Of a stretch of DNA of 64,000 nucleotides, positions 8,599-17,411 are shown in pieces. Within the stretch, counting starts at the first letter, position 1, and each line of letters opens with the position of its first letter. A program made the position numbers and the translations under genes. The notes beneath the pieces were generated by a model. That model had not been told where the DNA came from and did not search any database. It worked only from the letters and a program-made list of their open reading frames with translations. Origin of the DNA: G963668345 sp965226215 (GTDB lineage Bacteria; Acidobacteriota; Terriglobia; Bryobacterales; UBA6623); NCBI GenBank assembly GCA_965226215.1, contig CBDDCH010000002.1, positions 2,976,001-3,040,000 of the forward strand, given 5' to 3'.

Positions 8599-10024
8599 GT
8601 TGCCCCCCTTGCTCTGTGGGTTGAGAGTATTCTACCAGGTTGATCTAACCGAGTATTCACCCTGGGTGTCGTACCCACCGGACCAGGGATCCCTCTGAGG
8701 ACAGACAACGCCCGACGTCGTCGAGCTCACCAAGTCGCCTCGGTCCCCTGGGTCTCGGGAGACGTTGAAGGGTGTAGCTTGCCGTCGAGCGCATACTAGT
8801 GGTCCGTTTCATGAGTTCGGTCACGAATATTTAGAAGCCAGGTGGACGATCGGGAACTGCGGGCACGGCATGCCGTGCCCCTACATTTTGGGCTACTCTT
8901 TGTACTTTTGTTCTCCCCCTATTCAAGATCACAAGTTACTCAAAAATAGACAGTTACCGTAAAATTGGGTTTGTTTAGTTTTTTGTTTTCCCGCCCTGAG
9001 CCTACCCAAAAAGGGAGGCCCAGCGGCTGGTTTCATCTTACCAGCCGGGACCAAATTTCCCTCGGCCGAGGGCCCTAAGTCATTGCAAGTCTTAGAGGTT
9101 TCCGTCGGTGACACTCAGATCGGATTGGGGGCGGTGGCGAAGGTCGGAATCGTACTCTTTCGGAGTTGGCCGTTCAGGTGAAGCTGAAACCGCGCTAAGA
9201 AAGGCTGTGGATCTACGGGGCTTGGCCGTACGCCATGGCTGCTCCCTGGCGTTCCCGGCTCCGAATCGCGCATGGCGAGGGTGTGCGACAGCAAGCAACT
9301 GAGCCTGGAACGTTAGTGACAGGCCAAATCCCCGCAACGACCATTGCCCCCCGGACCGCTCGCTCGCGCTCGCGGCTCAGGCTCGACGCTCTGGAACATG
9401 AAGGCCGGAGGGATCGGCGTTCGCCTTTTCGTTGGCACGAGGGGATAGAAAAGGCCGCAGGTCTGGGCAAAACGACCGCCCAGCCCCGCGCTACGGGACT
9501 ATCCGGCTTTATGAGCAAGAGTCGGGCGAGGAGGGCTCCCGTCCGGCTTGGAGCGTACGTTCGGCGACGTGGCGTGAGGCTCCAGCCTTGCCGCGCCACG
9601 AGTCATCGGGGCGGGTCTTGGATTCCCGCCTGACGAGGCCTCACAAATCCGGGGAGACGAACCGACGACTGGGCGGCGGTCTCCTGAAGCATACGTCCAT
9701 CCTTGCGTTTCTTTCCTTGCAAGACGTAAACAATGACTTCGGCGCCGTTAAGAATATGGAGTGCTTAGCGAGGATTTCGTTCTTGTTTGCGTAGCAGCTT
9801 TACAACAGATGGGGACTCATTCACGCTGAGCGGCCTTGTCTCGGGACCGCTTGCCGACCGCGTGCGGCTCAGTGCTCGCGGGCCGACCCGGTGTCCTCGG
9901 AGCGTTGCGCCGGGTTTCATTTCTGTATAATGTCAGCATCGTTGCTCCGCTGTGAGTCTTTCCTTGGGTCCGGTCGCGGCCCGTTTTTTCCCAGAAATCG
10001 AATCTAAAGGGGGCTGCACCCGCT
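8599..10024. other. 1.4-kb stretch without convincing genes
   Basis: Open frames on both strands around 9200-9650 overlap each other, are Arg/Ser/Pro-rich and show no recognisable motif. The stretch holds a partial MITE-like repeat at about 8793-8880. Between 8930 and 9010 composition shifts to AT-rich. No tRNA or rRNA seen. Confidence 0.5.
8793..8880. repeat. Partial MITE-like repeat ending in a perfect 20-nt palindrome
   Basis: Starts with ACTAGTGGTCCGTTTCAT and runs through GAAGCCAGGTGGACGATCGG to the perfect palindrome GGGCACGGCATGCCGTGCCC at 8861-8880. The same order of blocks, with scattered differences, occurs at 30837-30905. No matching right terminus is seen here, so this copy appears truncated. 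Confidence 0.6.
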
Positions 10025-10114
10025 GTGTTTGAACGCATTGTGGGAATGTTGCTTGTGGCCGGCTTGTTAGTGATCTGGTCGCTCTACTACAGGCGGTCGG
10101 TTACGAAGAGGTAG
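10025..10114 (+). CDS. Putative 29-residue single-span membrane peptide
   Basis: GTG at 10025 gives VFERIVGMLLVAGLLVIWSLYYRRSVTKR, with one hydrophobic helix (residues 5-20) and a basic C-terminus, the shape of a small inner-membrane peptide. AAAGGGGG lies about 11 nt upstream as a possible ribosome binding site. It is followed by a short hairpin and then comM. No homologue recalled; chance occurrence is possible. Confidence 0.35.
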   Translation: MFERIVGMLLVAGLLVIWSLYYRRSVTKR

Positions 10115-10130
10115 AAAATCGCGCGGTGAT

Positions 10131-10151
10131 CTGGGCTTCCGTTTAGCCCAG
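10131..10151. terminator. Small hairpin between the putative peptide and comM
   Basis: CTGGGC at 10131-10136 pairs with GCCCAG at 10146-10151 across a 9-nt loop. No U-tract follows, so it is a weak terminator or a leader structure for comM. Confidence 0.3.
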
Positions 10152-10213
10152 AGCGTGGGCGGCTTCAGGCGCCCGGCTTGAGGTCTCTAATTGCTCGGGG
10201 GGGGAGGAAAATT

Positions 10214-11743
10214 ATGCCTTTGTTCAGGACACGGAGCGCCGCAATTTACGGGGTGGACGCGCTGGTCATCGATGTGGAAGTGGACATGTACCTGGGGTCG
10301 GCGAAGGACTTTGTCACGGTCGGTCTTCCGGACACGGCGGTCCGCGAAAGTCGAGAACGAATCAAGTCGTCGCTTATCAACTCCGGCTTTGGCTACCCGA
10401 ACAAAGCGGTGACGGTCAATCTTGCGCCCGCGAATCTTCGCAAGGAGGGGGCGGGCTTCGACCTGCCGATGGCGCTCGGAATCATGGGCGCGATGGGAAC
10501 GATTCCTGCCAACGCGATGGAGGACTTTCTTGTGGTTGGGGAGCTTTCGCTGGACGGAGGGCTTCGTGCGGTGCGGGGCGCCCTACCGGTCGCGGTCTGC
10601 GCCAAGGGGGCGGGAATTCCCAATCTGATCGTCCCGACGGACAATGTCGCCGAGGCCGCGGTTGTAGAAGGCGTGAATGTGTACGGTGTGCGGCACCTGA
10701 CGGAGGTCGTGCAGCTCATTGAGAACTCCGGAACTCGTGTGGCCATCAACGGGACAGCAAAAAAGAAGTGGGAGGCTCCCGAGCTGAAGCCGAGGTATGA
10801 CTTCCGAGAAGTAAGGGGTCAGGAGACCGCCAAGCGCGCACTGGAGATTGCGGCGGCCGGGGGCCACAATCTGTTGATGGTCGGCCCTCCGGGGTCAGGG
10901 AAAACGATGCTGGCGAAGCGGCTGCCGGGGATACTCCCGAAGCTGATCTTTGAAGAGGCGCTGGAGACGACGAAGGTGCACAGCGTGGCCGGGATTCTCG
11001 GGGAGCAACAAGGTTTGGTGGCGGAGCGTCCCTTTCGGGCACCGCACCAGAGCGTGTCAAACGCGGGTCTTGTAGGTGGCGGCGTCGGGATGCCGCGACC
11101 CGGCGAAGTGAGTTTCGCCCACAACGGCGTGTTGTTTCTGGACGAGTTTCCCGAATTTCCCCGCAATGTCTTGGAGCTGTTACGGCAGCCTCTCGAGGAC
11201 GGCGACATCACGATTGCCCGCTGCAACTTGAGCTTGACTTTCCCCTCCTCCTTCATGCTGGTAGCGGCCATGAATCCCTGCCCGTGCGGGTATTTTGGGG
11301 ACCAGAGCCGGGAGTGTCGCTGTACGCCGCTGATGATCCAAAGATATGTGGGCAAGATCAGCGGGCCGCTGCTCGATCGCATCGACATTCATGTGGAAGT
11401 GCCGCCGGTGAAGTACCGAGAACTGAGGTCGGAAGAGGAAGCGGAATGCTCGGCCGACATTCGCGAACGCGTCGAGCGGGCACGCGCGGTTCAACTGAAG
11501 CGGGGTTATCCAAACTCGCGGATGCCGTCGAAGATGATCCGTGAGCATTGCCGGCTGGATGAGGCGGGAGAGCGGACGCTGGAGATGGCGGTGCAACGGA
11601 TGGGGCTGTCGGCGAGGGCCCATGATCGGATCTTGAAGGTGTCCCGAACGATAGCTGACCTCAACGGTGAAGACCGGCTAGGCGTGAAGCAGCTGGCCGA
11701 GGCGGTGCAATACCGCAGTCTAGACCGCACGTATTGGGCGTAG
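10214..11743 (+). CDS. comM: Mg-chelatase-like AAA+ ATPase, YifB/ComM family
   Basis: Full-length ComM/YifB protein (~509 aa): N-terminal ChlI-type Lon-protease-like fold (GVDALVIDVEVDMYLG, FVTVGLPDTAVRESRERI, VNLAPANLRKEG), then an AAA+ module with Walker A VGPPGSGKTMLAKRLPG, Walker B NGVLFLDEFPEF, the Cys-rich NPCPCGYFGD...CRCTP insert, sensor segment LLDRIDIHVEVP, and a C-terminal helical lid (SARAHDRILKVSRTIADL). In Vibrio and Haemophilus ComM is a helicase promoting branch migration during natural transformation. ATG at 10214 is preferred because GGGGAGGAAA lies 4-13 nt upstream and homologues start at that point; the frame opens earlier, at 10178. Confidence 0.95.
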   Translation: MPLFRTRSAAIYGVDALVIDVEVDMYLGSAKDFVTVGLPDTAVRESRERIKSSLINSGFGYPNKAVTVNLAPANLRKEGAGFDLPMALGIMGAMGTIPANAMEDFLVVGELSLDGGLRAVRGALPVAVCAKGAGIPNLIVPTDNVAEAAVVEGVNVYGVRHLTEVVQLIENSGTRVAINGTAKKKWEAPELKPRYDFREVRGQETAKRALEIAAAGGHNLLMVGPPGSGKTMLAKRLPGILPKLIFEEALETTKVHSVAGILGEQQGLVAERPFRAPHQSVSNAGLVGGGVGMPRPGEVSFAHNGVLFLDEFPEFPRNVLELLRQPLEDGDITIARCNLSLTFPSSFMLVAAMNPCPCGYFGDQSRECRCTPLMIQRYVGKISGPLLDRIDIHVEVPPVKYRELRSEEEAECSADIRERVERARAVQLKRGYPNSRMPSKMIREHCRLDEAGERTLEMAVQRMGLSARAHDRILKVSRTIADLNGEDRLGVKQLAEAVQYRSLDRTYWA

Positions 11744-11928
11744 GGCAACGAACTCAACCCTGCAGCCACTTTTTTCTTGACCGCTCAACTCAGATGGCTG
11801 CGTAGTGACCACGAAGCCCGTCCGGCAGCGAACAATGCAGGCGTGCCTGAACCCTACCTTGGGTAGTGTCTCAGTTTGGATTCGCTCCAGCTGGGCGGAT
11901 CGGCGACCGCATGGGATAATAAGCGCAC

Positions 11929-12174
11929 ATGCCAGAAGGCCCACACAAGAAACGGCCACGCGATGCCAGCCAGCTAGCCAAGCTCATTGTAGACATCGCC
12001 TCAGGCGAGGTCGAGGACAAGCCGGACTACGGGGATAAGAACCCCGCGTCTGTCGAAGGTGGTAGTGTCGGCGGCAAGAAAGGCGGCAACGCTAGAGCCC
12101 AAACTCTATCGCAGGAAGAGCGTTCAGAGATCGCACGCGTTGCCGCTCAGGCACGTTGGAAGAAGGATGACTAG
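11929..12174 (+). CDS. Small basic GGxKGG/ARAxxLSxEER protein (transposon cargo)
   Basis: 81 aa, basic, with a central GGSVGGKKGGNARAQTLS segment and the helical ending EERSEIARVAAQARWKK. This layout recurs in many short bacterial proteins of unknown function, often on mobile elements; it resembles histone-tail-like or nucleic-acid-binding peptides. It starts only 67 bp inside the left inverted repeat. Its stop overlaps the stop of the convergent downstream gene by 2 bp, indicating compact packing within the element. Function unknown; DNA binding is inference. Confidence 0.75.
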   Translation: MPEGPHKKRPRDASQLAKLIVDIASGEVEDKPDYGDKNPASVEGGSVGGKKGGNARAQTLSQEERSEIARVAAQARWKKDD

Positions 12175-12660
12175 GCAAGCCCTTCGTCATCCGCTGGTGC
12201 GTTGAGTCGCCAACTAACATCGTCCCTGAGGTCTGTATCGAATGGTAGAGGCATTTGATCAGGGTTCTTCCTGTTCCAGTGTTCTGCGGTGTTCTTTCCG
12301 ATCACGGCCTCTGCAACCATCTGCTCCCGATAAAGGTGCAGACCCCTTTGCCATCCTGTGACGCAGAGGGTTATCGTCCACATCGATCCACAGGGTTAGT
12401 TGGCGGCCATCCTTGGTACGTTCCGTGATCGCGAGATTGGCCTTGTAGGACCTCTTCGTTTCTTTGTCTACTCGCGTTTCTTCACCCGCCGCCTGCGAAA
12501 ACTGTTTTGCTAGCATGTCTAGCGGGTCCGGCGGGACGGGCATCTTCCAGCCCATTTCTTTAGCCAGGGCGGCCACATCTCGCATGACCACTTCCTGCGC
12601 GTTGTTCACTTCTTTGTAGTAGCGGATGAAGCGTTGACGCTTCTCATTCATAGTTGCCAT
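12171..12660 (-). pseudogene. Conserved hypothetical protein, cargo gene with one frameshift
   Basis: Reconstructed product of about 160 aa: MNEKRQRFIRYYKEVNN, MGWKMPVPPDPLDMLAKQF, a middle TLWIDVDDNPLRHRM, and, in another frame, LHLYREQMVAEAVIGKN with the ending PLPFDTDLRDDVSWRLN. The frame breaks at a GGGG run (plus strand 12343-12346), where one base fewer restores MAKGLHLYREQ. The family is widespread, of unknown function, and in my recollection often lies next to an XRE-ImmA/IrrE gene, as here (9 bp gap, same strand). The homopolymer location means a sequencing error is possible. Confidence 0.7.
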
Positions 12661-12669
12661 GAAAACTCC

Positions 12670-13803
12670 TTAGGCTCCAACCGGAGCCACGTCCCCCCAG
12701 CCATCCACCAATGACCCTTGGGCGACTATCGACCTAACCTTCACCAGGTGTTTGCGGAACAGGTCGTATCGGCCGATGTTCCGCTGAAGCTGCCCTGCGA
12801 CTAGTCCAGGGTGGATGTCCAGGGTCTTTGCAAAACCCAAAATATCGCGCTCCGCAAAATACGGTGATTTGCGCGAGATAAACCGCTCCAAGGCTGCCTG
12901 CGGAACGCAGAACTCCGCAGCCGCGGAATCAGCAACACGCTCTTCCTCTGAGAGGTCCAGATCCGCACGATTTCTTTCCATATTGGTGTCCAAGATCGCC
13001 GCAGACCTCCCGTGGTTTTGCACAACATGCTCTAGCTCATGACGCAACACAAACCAGAAATTGTCGATTCGGTCGAACCGTGTTGACATTCCAACAACCG
13101 GAGACTTGTCATCAAGCCAAAGACAAACCCCGTCGATCTTTGTAGAAGGAAGCGCCTCGACGATGACGAATCTAATCCCAGCGTTCGTAAGGATGCGAGG
13201 CACCTTACGGGCCGCGTCAGGGGAGACCAAAAGCTTACTCAGTGATTTAATTGCACTCTTGACAGATGCCGAGGAATACTTGGCAACGAGCATCTCGTCT
13301 GCTAGTTGCTTCACGCGATGCAGCCATGCCAGCTGTGCGGAAGTCGGATCGCCTAGAGACTCTGTTTTCTTTGGCCGATGCGGAAGTATTGCGATCTCAT
13401 CGACGGAAGAAGTGCTGAAGAATTGGCACAAGGCGCTTTCCAAGTCAGGATCTCGTACGTCGGTGATCCCGGTAAGCCAACCGCGCTTCACCATGTCGGC
13501 AGTGGGTAGCCCGCCGAAGATAGCCTTACGGCGCGAGAGCGTTGGATCAATCCGTGTCTCGATCTTGGCCCTGGCCAACTCGTAACTCTTCTGCAGCTCC
13601 AGCAGTCGTTCAGGCTCTATGCCAAGCGCCGCATCCAGCGTTAGGGCCAACTCCGCATCGATGGGCTTTGCCCCGGACATGATGCGGCTAACCGTCTGTT
13701 CGTTCATGCCTAAAATGAGAGCCAGAACTCGCTGCGTCCACCCGTGCTGCCGAAGATGCACCTCAATCAACTGTGAGGGCGTAGCGCACCCGTCGTTTCC
13801 CAT
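12670..13803 (-). CDS. HTH-XRE regulator fused to ImmA/IrrE metallopeptidase (transposon cargo)
   Basis: 377 aa. Residues ~10-70 form an XRE/HigA-type helix-turn-helix (HGWTQRVLALILGMNEQTVSRIMSGAKPIDAELALTLDAALG). The C-terminal half is an ImmA/IrrE (COG2856) zinc metallopeptidase with HELEH at residues 255-259 and a downstream EERVADSAAAEFCVP third-ligand helix. In ICEBs1 and phages, ImmA cleaves the repressor ImmR to release transposition functions; here both modules sit in one chain. It is transcribed away from the transposase, first in a two-gene operon, from a promoter embedded in the palindrome at 13863-13912. Inference: autorepressor controlling the transposase, relieved by proteolysis or stress. 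A HigA-like antitoxin role is an alternative. Confidence 0.85.
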   Translation of the reverse strand: MGNDGCATPSQLIEVHLRQHGWTQRVLALILGMNEQTVSRIMSGAKPIDAELALTLDAALGIEPERLLELQKSYELARAKIETRIDPTLSRRKAIFGGLPTADMVKRGWLTGITDVRDPDLESALCQFFSTSSVDEIAILPHRPKKTESLGDPTSAQLAWLHRVKQLADEMLVAKYSSASVKSAIKSLSKLLVSPDAARKVPRILTNAGIRFVIVEALPSTKIDGVCLWLDDKSPVVGMSTRFDRIDNFWFVLRHELEHVVQNHGRSAAILDTNMERNRADLDLSEEERVADSAAAEFCVPQAALERFISRKSPYFAERDILGFAKTLDIHPGLVAGQLQRNIGRYDLFRKHLVKVRSIVAQGSLVDGWGDVAPVGA

Positions 13804-13862
13804 CGCTCCAATATAGCGTCCTTGAAGACTTGCGTCAATTCGGGAATCACATATTTACGCAA

Positions 13863-13912
13863 ACTGAACATTATGCTTGACATCTTACTGTTTGTCAAGC
13901 ATAATGTTCAGT
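13863..13912. promoter_or_regulatory. Perfect 20-bp inverted repeat with overlapping symmetric divergent promoters
   Basis: Left arm ACTGAACATTATGCTTGACA (13863-13882) is the exact reverse complement of the right arm (13893-13912), with a 10-nt spacer. On the plus strand TTGACA (13877-13882) and CATAAT (13900-13905) are 17 nt apart. By symmetry the minus strand carries the same hexamers, TTGACA at 13893-13898 and CATAAT at 13870-13875, also 17 nt apart. The two promoters are thus mutually overlapping. The right arm abuts the transposase ATG at 13913, so its transcript would start at or next to the start codon. The HTH/ImmA-IrrE gene begins 60 bp to the left. Probable operator for that regulator. 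Confidence 0.8.
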
Positions 13913-14743
13913 ATGAACAAGCTGAGCACCGCCAAGCGAGTCCAGATTCTTTCGGCTTTGGTCGAGGGTTGCAGCCTCCGATCGACAAGCCGCATGGCGG
14001 ATGTGTCGATCAACACCGTCACCAAGTTGTTGGTGGACCTCGGTCTTGCGTGCGCCAAGTATCAGGACGAAGTCATGCGAAACCTGCCTTGCAAGCGGAT
14101 TCAGTGTGACGAAATTTGGTCGTTCTGCTACAGCAAGCAGAAGAACGTACCGGAGAAAAAACAAGGGGAGTTCGGCTACGGCGACGTCTGGACCTGGACG
14201 GCTATTTGCGCTGACACCAAGCTGATTCCCAGTTGGTTCACCGGAGACCGGGACGCGGGCAGCGCGTGGGAGTTCATGAACGATCTAGCACCCCGACTAG
14301 CGCGTCGCGTGCAGTTGACCACCGACGGCTTGAAGGTTTACCTGGAAGCCGTAGGGGACGCTTTCGGGGCGAACATCGACTACGCGATGCTGGTCAAGCT
14401 GTATGGCGAAGACAAGACTCAGGAGCAGCGTTACAGTCCCCCGAAATGCAACGGCACAAAACGGCGCACCGTCCAGGGCAACCCCGATGGCGACCACATC
14501 TCGACCAGCTACGTGGAGCGCCAGAACTTGACAATGCGGATGGGTATGCGGCGGTTTACGAGGTTGACGAACGCGTTCAGCAAGAAAGTCGAGAATCACG
14601 CCCACGCCGTGGCAATCCATTTTATGTACTACAATTTCGCGCGGATTCACAAGAGTCTGCGAGTCACCCCGGCGATGGAGGCAAAAGTTTCGGACCACGT
14701 TTGGTCGCTCGAAGAAATCATCGGGCTGCTAGATTCAAACTGA
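13913..14743 (+). CDS. IS1-family transposase
   Basis: 277 aa from ATG 13913. N-terminal HTH (KRVQILSALVEGCSLRSTSRMADVSINTV), then the DDE core opening RIQCDEIWSFCYSKQKN, the middle YGDVWTWTAICADTKLIPSWFTG, LTTDGLKVYLEAV, and the closing HISTSYVERQNLTMRMGMRRFTRLTNAFSKK with the catalytic Glu. NFARIHKSLRVTPAMEA ends the catalytic domain. No frameshift is needed, unlike classical InsA-InsB. It ends 9 bp before the right inverted repeat end. A perfect palindrome lies directly upstream. Confidence 0.92.
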   Translation: MNKLSTAKRVQILSALVEGCSLRSTSRMADVSINTVTKLLVDLGLACAKYQDEVMRNLPCKRIQCDEIWSFCYSKQKNVPEKKQGEFGYGDVWTWTAICADTKLIPSWFTGDRDAGSAWEFMNDLAPRLARRVQLTTDGLKVYLEAVGDAFGANIDYAMLVKLYGEDKTQEQRYSPPKCNGTKRRTVQGNPDGDHISTSYVERQNLTMRMGMRRFTRLTNAFSKKVENHAHAVAIHFMYYNFARIHKSLRVTPAMEAKVSDHVWSLEEIIGLLDSN

Positions 14744-14763
14744 GACACTACCCTACCTTGAGC

Positions 14764-15474
14764 ACGGCGAGCAGGTGCAACGAAGTAATGGCGGGCCTAT
14801 CGCACACCTCGACCGTCGGCTGGTGAGAAAAGTCGCTTAACTCTACCCGGGAAAATCCATCGCCAACATCAAGAAAGTCTCCGCCGCGCCGCGTTAAAGT
14901 TTGTCCATCCGCCCATTGACTCGTAGCTCAATTTCCTCTCGTCGGGCAGGACGATCAGTCGAGCTAGCCCGCTTTTCTCACAAACTTCGCCGGTTCGCCA
15001 CAAAACCAGTTGTTCTCGTAGGGGCCGACCGCCGTGTCGGCCCACTACCGATCAGTACACATTGTTCGGTGCGAATTTGTGGAAAAGATCGTACATCGAC
15101 ACTGAGCAGACCGGGACATAGGTAACACTTTATGCCAGGCACATAGGTAACACTTTTCGTCCGGCTCCCTCCCCGGACGAGCGCCCGCCCCTACTCGCTC
15201 CTGGTGAGAAATGCGGACTAGCTTCTTCCCTGCCCTCATCACCTTGACTCTTGGCGATGTCGAAGTTTGGGAGCCCAGCTTCGCGTAGCGTGTTGCGCCC
15301 AACGTTGCCCAAGGTATCCTCAGTTGGGGCGAAGGCCTGTGGGTTGAACCCTAGGCTCGGGTCCGGACCTCGGGCAGTGGTATCTCCTCTGGACACGGAT
15401 TGAAACGCAACCGACGGTCCACTACCGACTCCATTAGGAAAAGTGATCTACACTCAAGCCAAGGAGGCAGAAAG
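14764..15474. other. Intergenic stretch carrying MITE A
   Basis: Apart from MITE A I see no gene. The stretch 14761-14815 contains a CAACGAAGTAATGGCGGGC block repeated near 42886-42905. The 100 bp before 15475 hold the leader of the BNR-repeat gene, with AAGGAGGC at 15461-15468 as its ribosome binding site. Confidence 0.5.
14968..15217. repeat. MITE-like element A (250 bp) with CTAG target duplication
   Basis: Left terminus CCCGCTTTTCTCAC and right terminus GTGAGAAATGCGGA are near-perfect inverted repeats. The 4-bp CTAG occurs at 14964-14967 and 15218-15221. No coding capacity. It contains the palindromes at 15022-15043 and 15158-15179 and two ACATAGGTAACACTTT motifs, resembling solo ends of another IS. 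The left 120 bp is nearly identical to element B. The termini resemble those of the IS1380 element at 40885-42605. Confidence 0.75.
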
Positions 15475-16737
15475 ATGTCTGGCTTCATGACAAGAAGGAA
15501 CATTCTGCATTTCGCGGGAGCGGGCGCTGCTGGTCTGCTCGTCGGTAGGGGACTGCGAGCCGGGGGTGCTCCGAAAGCCGTTGTTGATGCCACCAAGGTC
15601 ATCACCAATCGGCCGCACTTGTACCATGGGTGGCCGACGATTGCCCGGCGGCGCAATGGCGAGCTACTGGTCGTTTGCTCGGGAGGCCGCGAAGCCCATG
15701 TCTGCCCGTTCGGTCGCGTGGAGCTAATGCGCTCGAGCGACAATGGCGAAACTTGGACCTTCCCCCGTGTGCTGATCGACGGTCCGATCGACGATCGCGA
15801 CGCGGGTGTGCTGGAGACAGCCAAGGGTTCGATCCTGGTGACCACGTTCACGTCTCTGGCCTACGAGGATCGGCTGAACACCGCGCTGAAGATGAAGCCG
15901 GACGACGAAAACGCCTGGCCTGCGGAGAAGATCCAACGCTGGCAAGCGGTCCACCATCGAGTCGAAGCCGCTCAGCGCGAACTGGAGCTCGGAAGCTGGA
16001 TGATCCGCTCCACTGATGCGGGGCGGTCGTGGTCCGCGCCGCAGCGCTGCCCGGTAAACAGTCCCCATGGGCCGATTCAGCTTTCCGACGGGCGCTTGCT
16101 TTACGGAGGGAAACTTTTTTGGTACGGTCGGGCGAGCCAAGGCCAAGGGCGCATCGGCGTTTGCGAGTCGGCTGACGACGGTGAAACGTGGCGTTGGTTG
16201 GCCGAGATCCCGACCCGTCCCGGCGACAACTTCGACGATTATCACGAGCTGCACGCAGTCGAAGCCGCTGACGGCACGGTCATCGCTCAGATTCGGAACC
16301 ACAATAGGTCGAATGAGCGCGAAACCTTGCAGAGCGAATCTCGCGACGGAGGGAAGAGCTGGTCCGTAGCTCATTCCGTCGGTGTCTGGGGATATCCTTC
16401 GCACCTGCTACGCCTAAGCGACGATCGCCTTGTGATGAGCTACGGTCATCGCCGTGATCCCATTGGGAACCAGGCCCGCATTAGCGAAGATCATGGCCGG
16501 AATTGGTCTCCAGCGATGATCATCTCCGGCGACGCGACCTCGACCGACCTCGGCTACCCCTCGACCGTCGAGCTCGACGACGGTTCGCTGTTGACGATCT
16601 GGTACGAATTGAGGGAAAGCTCCCCGGCTGATTTGCCCCACTATACCGCTCGGGGCCGGGACGAAGCTTGGTTCAAGATGACAAACCAGTTGGCGGGAGC
16701 GGTGCTGCGCCAAGCGAATTGGAAGATCGAGGGCTGA
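15475..16737 (+). CDS. Exported BNR/Asp-box repeat protein (sialidase-like)
   Basis: 420 aa from ATG 15475 (AAGGAGGC 7 nt upstream; the frame opens earlier, at 15400). The N-terminus MTRRNILHFAGAGAAGLLVG has twin Arg and a hydrophobic stretch, suggesting Tat export. Five Asp boxes (S-x-D-x-G-x-x-W) are visible: SSDNGETW, STDAGRSW, SADDGETW, SRDGGKSW and SEDHGRNW, the pattern of a six-bladed sialidase/neuraminidase fold (exo-alpha-sialidase-like). RPHLYHGWPTIARR near the start is typical of secreted acidobacterial and planctomycete members. Substrate not predictable; glycoside hydrolase activity is inference, since the Arg triad of true sialidases cannot be assigned with certainty. Confidence 0.85.
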   Translation: MSGFMTRRNILHFAGAGAAGLLVGRGLRAGGAPKAVVDATKVITNRPHLYHGWPTIARRRNGELLVVCSGGREAHVCPFGRVELMRSSDNGETWTFPRVLIDGPIDDRDAGVLETAKGSILVTTFTSLAYEDRLNTALKMKPDDENAWPAEKIQRWQAVHHRVEAAQRELELGSWMIRSTDAGRSWSAPQRCPVNSPHGPIQLSDGRLLYGGKLFWYGRASQGQGRIGVCESADDGETWRWLAEIPTRPGDNFDDYHELHAVEAADGTVIAQIRNHNRSNERETLQSESRDGGKSWSVAHSVGVWGYPSHLLRLSDDRLVMSYGHRRDPIGNQARISEDHGRNWSPAMIISGDATSTDLGYPSTVELDDGSLLTIWYELRESSPADLPHYTARGRDEAWFKMTNQLAGAVLRQANWKIEG

Positions 16738-17281
16738 GAATAGTTTCCTTCTCGCAGGCCCCCGTATGCGAGTGTGATCCTAGGGTTGCTCCCCCGCTGA
16801 CCTGCTCGTGCCTTCTCTCTTGATTCAGCGCACCGAGCTGCTGCTCAAGGGCCGATCTTCTCCCCGGTGGGCTTTCAATCGCAGCTGTTTTCTGATAAAC
16901 GTTTCTACGAGCCCGCTTTTCTCACAAACTTCGCCGGTTCGCCACAAAACCAGTTGTTCTCGTAGGGGCCGACCACCGTGTCGGCCCACTACCGATCAGT
17001 ACACATTGTTCTGTGCGAATTTGTGGAAAAGATCGTACATCGACACTGCTGGGCGGGCACAGTGGCCCGCCCCTACTCGCTCCTGGTGAGAAATGTGGGC
17101 TAGCACCCCCGTCAGGGCCTCCTTTCCTTGTACAAATTACTAAAACAACAAAGGATAGCTGACTCGGGGTGCTACTCCGCTTGCCGTTCCTGCCCAGCAC
17201 TCAACGCAAAGGGTGTCGGCTGACTTTACACTTTTAGGAGAGGAGCCAGAAATGAGAAGGACAGTATTCACACTTTCCGCC
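16738..17281. other. Intergenic stretch carrying MITE B
   Basis: No credible gene. MITE B occupies 16912-17099. The rest separates the convergent BNR and PilZ genes. Confidence 0.5.
16912..17099. repeat. MITE-like element B (188 bp)
   Basis: Left terminus CCCGCTTTTCTCAC, right terminus GTGAGAAATGTGGG. It is nearly identical to element A over the first ~120 bp and the last ~40 bp, lacking A's internal insert. Flanks are CGAG on the left and CTAG on the right, a one-mismatch 4-bp duplication. It contains the palindromes at 16966-16987 and 17051-17072. Confidence 0.75.
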
Positions 17282-17411
17282 TCAGGAGGTTGAGCGGGAG
17301 GTGAGTCTCAGCTCATGTAAATGGCGCTCTTCTTTACGATATGGCTTGTCGAGAAAACGTATCCCCACAAGGTAGGTTTCCTGGACCGCGTCTTCGACCG
17401 TGCGGCAGTAA

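Larger units (their letters stand above)
11862..14752 (+). mobile_element. IS1-family transposon with passenger genes (2.9 kb)
   Basis: The ends are inverted repeats sharing GGTAGTGTCTCAGTTTG (left 11862-11878; complement at 14736-14752). They are flanked by an exact 8-bp direct repeat CTACCTTG at 11854-11861 and 14753-14760, the duplication size expected for IS1. Inside are an 81-aa gene, a frameshifted ~160-aa gene, an HTH/ImmA-IrrE gene and, at the right end, an IS1-type transposase. Typical IS1 elements are near 1 kb and have only the transposase, so about 1.9 kb of cargo is unusual. Removing the element and one CTACCTTG restores a sequence similar to one at 42860-42905. Confidence 0.9.

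Noticed and set aside
9213..9633. Overlapping ~130-codon frames on both strands
   Set aside because: Mutually overlapping, Arg-rich, no motif, no good ribosome binding site; typical of noncoding GC-rich DNA.
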